DNA from: an uncultured Christensenella sp.
Lineage (GTDB): Bacteria; Bacillota; Clostridia; Christensenellales; Borkfalkiaceae
Length of the DNA: 7,653 nt
Assembly (NCBI GenBank): GCA_910578765.1
Contig: CAJTRW010000032.1
Span: 1-7,653, forward strand
Reading direction: 5' to 3'
A model generated the notes under the pieces. It saw nothing but the letters and a program-made list of their open reading frames with translations. It had not been told where the DNA came from and did no database searches. Below, piece by piece: positions 1-6,646 of the stretch (position 1 is its first letter; every line of letters begins with the position of its first letter). The position numbers and the translations under genes were made by a program.

Positions 1-80
1 AGGTAAACAGACCTGCACGCACCCTCATCACCGCCGGAACGCAGCCAAGTAATTTAAAAAACCGCCGCCTGTTCTATAAT
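1..80 (-). pseudogene. Degraded WLRSGGD-type fragment, cut by window edge
   Basis: Read on the minus strand, positions 47 down to 3 translate as WLRSGGDEGACRSVY and run off the window edge. Just upstream the same frame meets a TAA (near 51-53), and there is no start codon or ribosome site. The DNA around it (31-80) resembles 212-277, which precedes a second fragment with the same WLR-x-GGD core. The two appear to be diverged copies of one ancestral 3' gene segment. The spacing suggests that about 15 bases were lost here between the GGTTTTT stretch and the TGG codon. WLRSGGD followed by variable sequence recalls C-terminal domains of the C-type-lectin/formylglycine-enzyme fold, but this is resemblance only. 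The gene may be better preserved beyond the left edge. Confidence 0.3.
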
Positions 81-277
81 AGCGTATGCATTAAATTTTA
101 TCAACCGCTTTGTGAGTCGCAGGCCGCACAGCAAACTTTTTTACGGCGTAAGAGCTGAAATATCCACCGGTAGGCGTCATATACAACCCCGCCACCGAGG
201 TATTCCAATCCCCGCCGCAACGCAGCCAAGTGTAGCCTTTAAATAAGTTATAAAAACCGTCGCCTTAACTATTATAA
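31..277. repeat. Diverged direct repeat pair (31-80 and 212-277)
   Basis: The exact 12-mer ACGCAGCCAAGT occurs at 39-50 and again at 220-231. Both copies are preceded by CCGCCG[GC]A and followed, after a variable A/T-rich stretch, by AACCG[CT]CGCC and then TATAATA or TATTATA. The second copy is about 15 bases longer between these blocks. This is the DNA view of the two fragments that share WLR[SC]GGD. Together with the two degraded frames, it fills the 295 bases beyond rluA. Confidence 0.6.
91..264 (-). pseudogene. Remnant of a WLRCGGD...AVRPA C-terminal domain
   Basis: An open stretch of 57 codons lies on the minus strand, bounded by a TAA upstream (265-267) and a TAA at its end (91-93). 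It reads GDGFYNLFKGYTWLRCGGDWN, then AGLYMTPTGGYF, and ends FAVRPATHKAVDKI. No ribosome site precedes it and the only ATG is internal, so it looks like the 3' end of a larger lost gene. The pattern W-L-R-x-G-G-D-W-N, AG, then F-x-V-R-P-A resembles the C-terminal part of formylglycine-generating-enzyme/C-type-lectin-fold proteins, or DUF6273-like domains (WWLRSP...VRPAL). Such domains occur in surface proteins and in targets of diversity-generating retroelements. No reverse transcriptase is visible in the window. It lies just past rluA in the same orientation. The family assignment is tentative. Confidence 0.4.
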
Positions 278-295
278 CACAGTCAAATGCCGTTT

Positions 296-1123
296 TTAAA
301 ACGGAAAATCCGAAAAATCGAAACAGCTTTCAAAAACCCTGCCGTTAAGATACGAGAGCCCGCCCCCTACGTCAAACAATAAATGCTTTGAAATAAGCTG
401 CTGTCTTGCAAGCGAATACTTTTTATTAAATGCACTGTCGCCGTATTTTCCGTCGCCGAGGACGGGACAGCCGATATACGCAAAATGTGCGCGTATCTGG
501 TGCGTTCTGCCGGTGTGCAACGTAATTTCCGCAAGCGCAACGTCGCCGCTTCTTTTTAAAATGCGGTATTCCGTAATAATTTCGACTCCGCCGGCGCAAG
601 CGTTCGGGCAGATTTTGACAAGGCTGTTCTTTTCGTCCTTTTTCAGATACGCCGTCATTTTGTCTGCGTCTTTTTTAAAGCGGTTTTCACAAAGCGCAAT
701 GTACTTTTTGTGAACCTTTCTCTCTTTGAATGCGCGAAGAAGCTCCCCCTCCGCCGACTTGTTTTTCGCAAAGACGATAAGTCCACGGGTGTTTCTGTCA
801 AGTCTGTGTACGGCGTAAAATTCTCCCCGGGAGGAAAGCTCGGACAAAAGCCCTTCGGTCGACACTCCCGAAAATTTGTCCGCTATGTAAATATTTCCGT
901 CCTCGTACGCGGTTAAATGCGACGGCATTGCCTCCTGCTTGGGCGAAGTGTAATAAACCACCTCGTCCCCGCAGCTTAGCGGGACGTTTTTATTTACGCG
1001 CGCGCCGTTCACCTTAATATCCTTTCCGCGCAAAAGCGCCGCAAGGCAAAATCCGCCCTGCGGAAAGACGCAATCAGTAAAGTCTTTTAAATTTGTTTCA
1101 TTGCTAACGCGGAAGATTTTCAT
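296..1123 (-). CDS. RluA-family RNA pseudouridine synthase
   Basis: A 275-residue protein expected to isomerise uridine to pseudouridine in rRNA or tRNA in the cytoplasm. The N-terminal part (about 10-60, with RGKDIKVNGARVNKN) looks like an S4-type RNA-binding domain. The catalytic signature HRLDRNTRG lies at 106-114, with Asp109 as the expected catalytic residue. A second conserved block, LHTGRTHQIRAHFAYIGCPVLGDGKYG, spans 202-228. Length is normal for the family. Its ATG (1123-1121) overlaps the feoB TGA in ATGA, and I see no ribosome site before it, so translation is probably coupled to feoB. It is the last gene of the run. No good U-tract terminator follows; only a weak hairpin covers the stop codon (290-304). 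Family assignment is firm, but the modified site and the choice among RluA, RluC and RluD types cannot be told from sequence alone. Confidence 0.93.
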   Translation of the reverse strand: MKIFRVSNETNLKDFTDCVFPQGGFCLAALLRGKDIKVNGARVNKNVPLSCGDEVVYYTSPKQEAMPSHLTAYEDGNIYIADKFSGVSTEGLLSELSSRGEFYAVHRLDRNTRGLIVFAKNKSAEGELLRAFKERKVHKKYIALCENRFKKDADKMTAYLKKDEKNSLVKICPNACAGGVEIITEYRILKRSGDVALAEITLHTGRTHQIRAHFAYIGCPVLGDGKYGDSAFNKKYSLARQQLISKHLLFDVGGGLSYLNGRVFESCFDFSDFPF

Positions 1124-2802
1124 AGTCCGAATAAAAAATTAATAAGATACGCGCCGATAAACGCGATTACCGTCTGCACGGCGAAGCACTTTAAAGTGAA
1201 CTTCCAACCCGCCTCCTTACAGGAAGCGGAAAAAGCCGAAACGCATGCCGGACACAACAGTATGAAAGTGCACATTGCAAGCGAAGCGGCAAGGTCAAGC
1301 CCGGTGCCTGCGGGCATAAGCATGGCGACGGTCGCAGCCACGTTTTCCTTTGCGATAAAGCCGCACAGCGCGGCGTAAGCCAGCCGCCAGTCTGTAACGC
1401 CCATGGGGTAAAATATAAAAGTCAGGGCGCGGCTTATTACGGCGAGCATGCTTTCGTCCGCGTCCACGTATTCGAACGTAAAAGAAAAGTGCGAAAAAAA
1501 CCAGCTTGCAATACAAAACAGCAAGACAACGCCCGCCACCTTTATTATAAACCCTTTAAGATAAAAATACAACTTTTTACCGACGGCTTTAAACTGCGGC
1601 GCTATAATGGGCGTCACCTCGGAAAGCATGCCCTCCTTCTTTCCTTTTATCAAAGAGGAAAATACAAGCGACAGGGTAAGACCTGCAAAGTAGAAACATG
1701 TAACAACCGGAAAAGGATTTTCAAAAAGCGGAGAAATGAACGTCAGAAAGACCGGCAATTTAGCTCCGCACGGGACGTAAGGCAGGACGGCTATCGTGCG
1801 TTTTTGCGCACTTTCCGTAGAATAGCCCCGCGTCGTCATTATAGCCGCGGCGGTACAGCCGAAGCCCGAAGCGAGAGAAAAAGCCGCCCTTCCGGAAAGA
1901 TTGAATTTTTCAAACAGTCCGTCGGTTGCAAAAGCCAGCGCGGACATTATTCCGCTTTCGTCCAGAAGCGTCAGGACAAGATACAAAATTGCCAACTGCG
2001 GCACGAAGGACAGCACTCCGCCCGCACCGCCCAAAATGCCGTCCTGCACCAAAGATATTACGGCTTCGTTTTCCATTGCGCCGGTTATTGCGGAAGAAAG
2101 TTTGTCGCATATCAGATTTTCGGTCAGATTTTTTAAAAGCGCGCCCGGCATAAGCGGATGAAAAGCCAAAAAAAACATCGCCGCAATTGCCGCCAAAAAG
2201 AAGAAAAGCGCGAAATATCTGTTGTAAAAAAGCTTATCTGCGCGCGACGGCGCCGACCTGCCCGCGGAATACGCGGAAGTAAGCGGCGCTTCCTCCCTTT
2301 TTACACTGAAATTCACTCCCTCTTCCAAACGGCGTTTCAGCGATTTAGGCGAACAGGTAAATACGGGCGCGCCGAGTATGCGGGAAAGCTTTTCCGCGTC
2401 CAGGCTGCCGCCGCGCCGCTTCAACAGGTTTAATTTCGTCACGTAAAGCATGACCGGCTTGCCCGTAGCGATAAGCCTGCGCGTCAGGTTAAGGCTGTTT
2501 TCAAGCGTAAGCGCGTCTATTACGTCTATTATGAAATCCGCGGAAGCCACCGCTTGGGCGGCTGAATTTTCTTCCATGGAATACGCGTTCAGGGCGTACA
2601 GCCCCGGCGCGTCCACGTAAGTTATCCCGCCGGAGCTTTTTTCCGCCGAAGCCGTGGTTACGCCGTGAAAGTTGCCCGTACGCAGGTTGCTGCGCGTCAG
2701 AGCGTTGAATAGCGTAGTTTTGCCCGCGTTTGGATTGCCTGCAAGCACGGCGCGCCTTTCCGCCTTTTCCGCTTTTGCCGCTGTCTTTGTTTTAAATTTC
2801 AC
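1120..2802 (-). CDS. feoB: FeoB-like ferrous iron transporter, divergent and short
   Basis: A G-protein-coupled membrane permease for Fe(II), 560 residues from a GTG start (2802-2800). I prefer this GTG to an upstream in-frame ATG at 2862 because it overlaps the feoA stop (GTGA), follows an AGAGG site, and the longer form would add only a basic tail read inside feoA. The G domain shows the P-loop GNPNAGKTT (22-30), GNFHGVTT (43-50) and DAPG (64-67). The G4 position has TKLN (122-125) where FeoB usually has NxxD. From about 195 the permease begins: GFGCTAAAIMTTR (313-325), PCGAKLP (344-350), a GFIAKENV segment (481-488) and LCPACVSAF (516-524) match FeoB core motifs. Only about 30 residues separate the G domain from the first membrane segment, so the usual helical GDI region of roughly 100 residues appears missing or minimal. 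FeoB proteins usually exceed 600 residues. Iron specificity is inferred from family and the feoA neighbour. Confidence 0.88.
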   Translation of the reverse strand: MKFKTKTAAKAEKAERRAVLAGNPNAGKTTLFNALTRSNLRTGNFHGVTTASAEKSSGGITYVDAPGLYALNAYSMEENSAAQAVASADFIIDVIDALTLENSLNLTRRLIATGKPVMLYVTKLNLLKRRGGSLDAEKLSRILGAPVFTCSPKSLKRRLEEGVNFSVKREEAPLTSAYSAGRSAPSRADKLFYNRYFALFFFLAAIAAMFFLAFHPLMPGALLKNLTENLICDKLSSAITGAMENEAVISLVQDGILGGAGGVLSFVPQLAILYLVLTLLDESGIMSALAFATDGLFEKFNLSGRAAFSLASGFGCTAAAIMTTRGYSTESAQKRTIAVLPYVPCGAKLPVFLTFISPLFENPFPVVTCFYFAGLTLSLVFSSLIKGKKEGMLSEVTPIIAPQFKAVGKKLYFYLKGFIIKVAGVVLLFCIASWFFSHFSFTFEYVDADESMLAVISRALTFIFYPMGVTDWRLAYAALCGFIAKENVAATVAMLMPAGTGLDLAASLAMCTFILLCPACVSAFSASCKEAGWKFTLKCFAVQTVIAFIGAYLINFLFGL

Positions 2803-3020
2803 GGCTCCACCTCTATAAGCTTTGCAAAGTTTTTTCTTAGCCCCAGCCTCACGCTGCCGCAACCAATCATAACGCTTGATTTAAACAGCGAAAAGGCAAG
2901 CGCGGTCACGCGCTTGCCGGTTGTTATGCCGAGGGATTCCAAACGCACCGCCGCGCTGCCCTCTACGTTTATTTTAACTATTTTACCGCTTTGTCCCACC
3001 TTTAAATCGTAAACGCTCAT
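2799..3020 (-). CDS. feoA: FeoA, SH3-like partner of FeoB
   Basis: A small cytoplasmic protein of 73 residues from the ATG at 3020-3018. The pattern SVYDLKVGQSGKIVKI, then RLESLGITTGKRVTALAF, then VRLGLRKNFAKLIEV matches the SH3-like FeoA fold, which is thought to bind and modulate FeoB. Length is typical. An in-frame TTG at 3044 would add MQTLIGYS, but no ribosome site precedes it and that segment falls in a hairpin arm, so the ATG is preferred. The stop TGA overlaps the feoB GTG. The ATG is 36 bases past the ileS stop and sits in the 3' arm of a perfect 12-bp inverted repeat; only a weak AGG precedes it. Initiation may therefore be limited by this hairpin or coupled to ileS translation. Confidence 0.9.
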   Translation of the reverse strand: MSVYDLKVGQSGKIVKINVEGSAAVRLESLGITTGKRVTALAFSLFKSSVMIGCGSVRLGLRKNFAKLIEVEP

Positions 3021-3040
3021 AGAATAACCTATGAGCGTTT
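3011..3040 (-). promoter_or_regulatory. Perfect 12-bp inverted repeat over the feoA start
   Basis: The arms AAACGCTCATAG (3011-3022) and CTATGAGCGTTT (3029-3040) are exact reverse complements around a 6-base loop. In the mRNA the 3' arm contains the feoA ATG and its first codons, and the loop side carries the only weak AGG ribosome site. No U-tract follows, so it is a poor terminator. It could control feoA translation, act as an RNA processing site in the ileS-feo mRNA, or be a DNA operator. The structure is directly visible; its role is inference. Confidence 0.6.
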
Positions 3041-3056
3041 GCAACGATTAATGATA

Positions 3057-6000
3057 TTATTTCTTTATTAAGGTTAAAACAACTTTTTCGCCGTTTACGT
3101 TCTGCTCCTTGGTGAAACCGTCGCCGAAGCCTTCGTCAATGCTTTCGGCAAGCACGTCCTTTGCAAAGGCGCCGCGCGCGAGAACGGTTTTTACCTTTCC
3201 TTCGGCTTTATACCGTACGGAAATTCTGTCCGTGACCTCGAAGCCCGCTTCCTTACGCATATTCTGTATTTTGGAAACCAGCTCCCTTTCGATTCCTTCG
3301 AAGATAAGCTCGTCCGTAAGATTTGTGTCAAGCGCCACCGTAAGCCCCTTATCCTCCGCCGCGACAAAGCCGTTTGCGCTTTCCGTGAAGATTTGCAAAT
3401 CTTCCAAGCTTAACGCAATATCTTCCCCCTCGATTACGTAAGCGCCGCCGCCCTTAACCGCGTCGACCACCTGCTTGGCGTTGCAGTTTGCAAGGAAAGC
3501 CGAAATGACGCCCAGTTTTTTGCCGTACTTTGGTCCGAGGGTTTTAAGCTGGGGCTTCAATTTATACGCAATGTATTTTTCCGCGTCGGAAGCAAACTCC
3601 ATGCTTTTTATATTAAGCTCGTCCAAAACAATCGACTTTTCTTCTTCGGACAGCGCTGTTTTCCTGTCGGTAACCACAACCATACGTGCCAGAGGCTGAC
3701 GGTTTTTAAGGTTGCCGGCGTTCCTTGCCGCCCTGCCGAGAACTACGATGTCCAAAACCTCGTCCATGCCCGCTTCCAGATTTTTGTCGATAAAGCTTTT
3801 ATCGCACACGGGGAAGGCGCACAGATGCACGCTTTTTTTACAGCCGCCGAAAAACTGCGGAACGAGATTGAGATACATGTTTTCCGCTATAAACGGCGTA
3901 TACGGCGCGGTAAGCTTTGCAAGCGTTACCAAAACCGTGTAAAGCGTTGTGTATGCCGCCGCCTTGTCGTCGGTCATTTCCGCGCCCCAATAGCGCTCCC
4001 TTCCGCGGCGTACGTACCAGTTGGAAAGCACGTCCACAAAGTCCTGCAAGGCGCGCGCGCTTTCGAAAATTTCGTAATTTTCCAAGCTTTTTTCCACAAA
4101 AGCCGTAAGCGAGTTCAATTTGGAAAGAATCCACCTGTCCATTACAGAAAGGGCGCACTTTTTCAAATCGTACTTAGACGGATCGTATTTGTCTATTTCC
4201 GCATACAGCACAAAGAAGGCGTATGTGTTCCAAAGCGTGCCCATATACTTGCGCTGTGCTTCGGAAACCGTTTCCTCGGAAAAGCGCGAGGGAAGCCAGG
4301 GCGCGCTGGACGTGTAGAAATACCACCTTACCGCATCCGCGCCCTGCTTATCGAGGACGCTCCACGGGTCGACGACGTTGCCCTTGTGTTTGGACATTTT
4401 TATGCCGTTTTTATCGTTTACGTGTCCTAAAACAATGCAGTTTTTAAACGGTGCTTTTCCGAACAGTATGGTGTTTATGACAAGCAGGGTATAAAACCAG
4501 CCGCGGGTCTGATCTACCGCCTCGGAAATAAAATCCGCGGGGAAGGTTTTTTCAAACGTTTCCTTATTCTCAAACGGATAGTGATACTGCGCGAACGGCA
4601 TCGAGCCGGAGTCGAACCAACAGTCTATAACCTCGGGCGTGCGCTTCATCGCGCCGCCGCATTTTTTACATTTGCAAGTCAGATTGTCAAGGTACGGACG
4701 GTGAAGCTCTATATCGCCGGAAATTCCGCACTTTTCTTTCAGCTCCGCTTTGGAACCTATAACCTCGATTTCTCCGCAGTCGGGGCAGACCCAGACGGGC
4801 AGCGGCGTGCCCCAGTATCTGTCGCGCGAAAGACCCCAGTCAATTGCGTTTTCCAGAAAGTTGCCCATTCTGCCGTCTTTTATGGTATCGGGCATCCAGT
4901 TCACGGACCTGTTGGCGGCAATTATTTTATCCTTAACCTTTGTAACTTCTATAAACCAGCTCGACTTAGCATAGTACAAAAGCGGCGTATCGCAACGCCA
5001 GCAGTGCGGATAGTCGTGCTCGAAGGGAATTACCTTAAAAAGCTTATCCCCCTTTTCAAGCATATCCAGAATAATTTTATCGGCTTTTTTCGCAAAAACG
5101 CCGTTGAGTTTTTCAAACCTGTTGTCGAAGCAGCCGCGCTCGTCCACAAGCTGGACTACGGGTAAATTGTAGCGTTTGCCGACCTTGTAGTCGTCCTCGC
5201 CGAACGCGGGCGCGATGTGAACGACGCCCGTGCCGTCGCCCATGGTGACGTAGCCGTCGCAAACTACGTAATGCGCCTTTTTCGTAGCGGCGGCGGGGGA
5301 AATGCGAACAATTTCCGCAGAGGTTTCGTTGAAAAGCGGCTCGTACTCCAACCCTTCCCACTGCTTGCCCGTCTTCTTTTCGGTTACTTTATAATCTTCG
5401 AAAAATTTATCCGCCAACGCCTCGGCAAGAATATATCTTTTTCCGTCGGATTCCAATTCGATATAATTTTCGTCGGGGTTCATACACAGCGCGACGTTTG
5501 AAGGAAGCGTCCAGGGGGTAGTAGTCCAGGCAAGAATATAGCGGTTTTCGCTTCCCTTTACCTTAAACTGCGCTATTGCGGAATTTTCTTTAACGAGCTT
5601 ATAGCCCTGCGCAACCTCGTGCGAGGACAGCGCGGTTCCGCACCTCGGGCAATAGGGAACTATTTTATGCCCCTTGTATAAAAGCCCTTTTTCATGCATG
5701 CTTTTAAGCGCCCACCACTCCGACTCTATATAATTGTCGTCGTAGGTGACGTAAGGGTTGTCCATGTCGACCCAGTAACCCACGCGGTCGGACATTTTTT
5801 CCCATTCGCCCTTATACTTCCACACGGACTGCTTGCACTGTTTTATGAAAGGCTCTATCCCGTAGCTTTCTATCTGCTGTTTGCCGTCCAGCCCGAGGGA
5901 TTTTTCCACCTCCAGCTCTACGGGTAGCCCGTGCGTATCCCAGCCCGCCTTCCTTAAAACGTGACCGCCCTTCATGGTCTTGTAGCGGGGAATAATATCC

Positions 6001-6194
6001 TTCATGACGCGCGTCAGGATATGACCTATATGCGGCTTGCCGTTTGCCGTGGGCGGACCGTCGTAGAATGAAAATTCCTTTCCCCCCTCCGTGCTTTCAA
6101 CGCTTTTTTCGAAAATTTTATTGTCTTTCCAAAACTTTATTACTTCCTGTTCCCTTTCGACGAAGTTTAAAGAAGTGTCTACCTTTTTATACAT
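3057..6194 (-). CDS. ileS: Isoleucyl-tRNA synthetase, IleS2 (eukaryote-like) type
   Basis: Charges tRNA-Ile with isoleucine in the cytoplasm; 1045 residues. The class Ia motif HIGH is at 55-58 within YDGPPTANGKPHIGH, and KMSKH is at 599-603. The CP1 editing domain carries WTTTPWTLPSN (223-233) and GTGVVHIAPAFGEDD (321-335). Cys pairs at YCPRCG (181-186), HCWRC (397-401), CPDCG (470-474) and CKCKKCGG (507-514) may bind zinc. The region WFDSG (526-530) and the anticodon-binding part from about 650 follow in normal order. The length above 1000, the PTANGKPHIGH form and the KMSKHKGN form match the eukaryote-like IleS2 clade rather than the roughly 930-residue E. coli type. IleS2 members are generally associated with lower mupirocin sensitivity. 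The ATG follows GAGGGAGG (6208-6201) by six bases. It is first in the run and lies under T-box control. Confidence 0.97.
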   Translation of the reverse strand: MYKKVDTSLNFVEREQEVIKFWKDNKIFEKSVESTEGGKEFSFYDGPPTANGKPHIGHILTRVMKDIIPRYKTMKGGHVLRKAGWDTHGLPVELEVEKSLGLDGKQQIESYGIEPFIKQCKQSVWKYKGEWEKMSDRVGYWVDMDNPYVTYDDNYIESEWWALKSMHEKGLLYKGHKIVPYCPRCGTALSSHEVAQGYKLVKENSAIAQFKVKGSENRYILAWTTTPWTLPSNVALCMNPDENYIELESDGKRYILAEALADKFFEDYKVTEKKTGKQWEGLEYEPLFNETSAEIVRISPAAATKKAHYVVCDGYVTMGDGTGVVHIAPAFGEDDYKVGKRYNLPVVQLVDERGCFDNRFEKLNGVFAKKADKIILDMLEKGDKLFKVIPFEHDYPHCWRCDTPLLYYAKSSWFIEVTKVKDKIIAANRSVNWMPDTIKDGRMGNFLENAIDWGLSRDRYWGTPLPVWVCPDCGEIEVIGSKAELKEKCGISGDIELHRPYLDNLTCKCKKCGGAMKRTPEVIDCWFDSGSMPFAQYHYPFENKETFEKTFPADFISEAVDQTRGWFYTLLVINTILFGKAPFKNCIVLGHVNDKNGIKMSKHKGNVVDPWSVLDKQGADAVRWYFYTSSAPWLPSRFSEETVSEAQRKYMGTLWNTYAFFVLYAEIDKYDPSKYDLKKCALSVMDRWILSKLNSLTAFVEKSLENYEIFESARALQDFVDVLSNWYVRRGRERYWGAEMTDDKAAAYTTLYTVLVTLAKLTAPYTPFIAENMYLNLVPQFFGGCKKSVHLCAFPVCDKSFIDKNLEAGMDEVLDIVVLGRAARNAGNLKNRQPLARMVVVTDRKTALSEEEKSIVLDELNIKSMEFASDAEKYIAYKLKPQLKTLGPKYGKKLGVISAFLANCNAKQVVDAVKGGGAYVIEGEDIALSLEDLQIFTESANGFVAAEDKGLTVALDTNLTDELIFEGIERELVSKIQNMRKEAGFEVTDRISVRYKAEGKVKTVLARGAFAKDVLAESIDEGFGDGFTKEQNVNGEKVVLTLIKK

Positions 6195-6200
6195 ATAATT

Positions 6201-6208
6201 CCTCCCTC
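6201..6208 (-). promoter_or_regulatory. Strong ribosome binding site of ileS
   Basis: GAGGGAGG on the minus strand, six bases before the ATG at 6194-6192. Its AGGG part (6207-6204) can pair with CCCT in the 3' arm of the 6253-6269 hairpin, so its exposure may be regulated. Confidence 0.85.
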
Positions 6209-6248
6209 ACGAAATTCTCGCGCTATTCTGCGCGCAACAATTTCCGTG
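6208..6248 (-). other. Imperfect hairpin directly before the ileS ribosome site
   Basis: In the RNA, CACGGAAATT (6248-6239) pairs with AATTTCGTG (6216-6208), nine pairs with one bulged G. Inside it, CGCGC (6234-6230) pairs with GCGCG (6223-6219) around AGAATA. The last base of the outer stem is the first base of the ribosome site. If CCCT (6257-6254) also pairs with AGGG (6207-6204), the stem extends over the site with an AAAT bulge. Confidence 0.55.
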
Positions 6249-6252
6249 ATTT

Positions 6253-6269
6253 GAGGGCTACTCGCCCTC
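6253..6269 (-). other. GAGGGC/GCCCTC hairpin, possible anti-SD switch
   Basis: A six-pair stem (6269-6264 with 6258-6253) with loop GAGTA. Its 5' arm begins GAGGG, the same five bases as the ileS ribosome site, so the 3' arm can pair with either one. The two pairings exclude each other. Confidence 0.5.
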
Positions 6270-6312
6270 TGCCCGCAATTTCAGGGGCAAACTTATTATA
6301 TAATTGCGGGCA
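6270..6312 (-). other. Perfect 11-bp hairpin in the ileS leader
   Basis: TGCCCGCAATT (6270-6280) and AATTGCGGGCA (6302-6312) are exact reverse complements around a 21-base loop. The loop side contains TATATAAT, which could also be a -10 box, though no good -35 is found at proper spacing. The hairpin is part of about 200 nt of foldable RNA between the T-box terminator and ileS. That stretch also includes a smaller stem at 6355-6380. Confidence 0.55.
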
Positions 6313-6394
6313 TTCACCTCGGCGAGCCGCAGGTATGCGCAAATTGAGTGCGCTGCGCAAAATCATGGTTTTGCTTGCGCCGCAAATTATTTTA

Positions 6395-6427
6395 AAATAA
6401 AAAACCGGCGTCCCGTTTCGGACGCCG
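6395..6427 (-). terminator. T-box intrinsic terminator
   Basis: In the RNA, CGGCGTCC pairs with GGACGCCG (6427-6406) around the loop GAAACG, and GTTTTTTATTT follows (6405-6395). This is a clear rho-independent terminator ahead of ileS. Its 5' arm can partly pair with GG and GCGC near the T-box core, giving an alternative antiterminator. Confidence 0.85.
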
Positions 6428-6640
6428 AAAATTGCGCTTATAAACCACCAAAACAAACTGACATCTGCCGTAACTTGTAACGGGTTACGAATCCGCGCAA
6501 AGCTACTTGTCGCCTTTCGCAATGCGGACTGGAAGGTGATATTTTTCAAACGCGCTTGCCCCCTTGCACCAAACGGAAGCTCTCTGAAAAGCGATACGCC
6601 GGAAAACGTTGTCCTTCGTCAAAGCCTTTAATTAAGTTAT
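6406..6640 (-). promoter_or_regulatory. T-box leader responding to tRNA-Ile
   Basis: A tRNA-sensing leader for ileS. Stem I is marked by GAAGG and CCTTC at its base and by the conserved distal pair CAGAGAG (6586-6580) and GGTGCAAG (6570-6563). GAAAAATATC precedes the base, placing ATC, an isoleucine codon, at 6540-6538 as the specifier. A second stem is formed by TCCGC and GCGGA. The T-box element proper contains TGGTGG (6450-6445); its TGGT can pair with the ACCA end of uncharged tRNA-Ile. It differs from the usual GGGTGGNACCGCG: the spacing to GCGC is about three bases longer. The terminator follows. Uncharged tRNA-Ile should favour antitermination. The start near 6640 is inferred from the promoter. 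Confidence 0.85.
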
Positions 6641-6646
6641 AAATAA

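Noticed and set aside
1..295. CRISPR array or tRNA gene in the left intergenic region
   Set aside because: There are only two diverged repeats of unequal length, no regular spacers and no cloverleaf.
290..304. CCGTTTTTAAAACGG palindrome as the operon terminator
   Set aside because: The stem is short and AT-rich, covers the rluA stop codon and has no U-tract after it.
1489..2136. 215-codon plus-strand frame opposite feoB
   Set aside because: It is antisense to clear FeoB motifs, with a very basic composition and no ribosome site. It is a shadow frame.
2803..2862. Upstream ATG giving a 580-residue FeoB
   Set aside because: The extra 20 basic residues are read inside feoA. The GTG overlapping the feoA stop, with AGAGG seven bases before it, is the better start.
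3825..4430. 201-codon plus-strand frame opposite ileS (also 4581-5165)
   Set aside because: Both are antisense to conserved IleS regions, and neither shows a recognisable domain or start signal.
6223..6549. 108-codon minus-strand reading frame in the ileS leader
   Set aside because: It runs through the T-box specifier, the terminator and several hairpins. RNA structure explains this sequence better than coding does.
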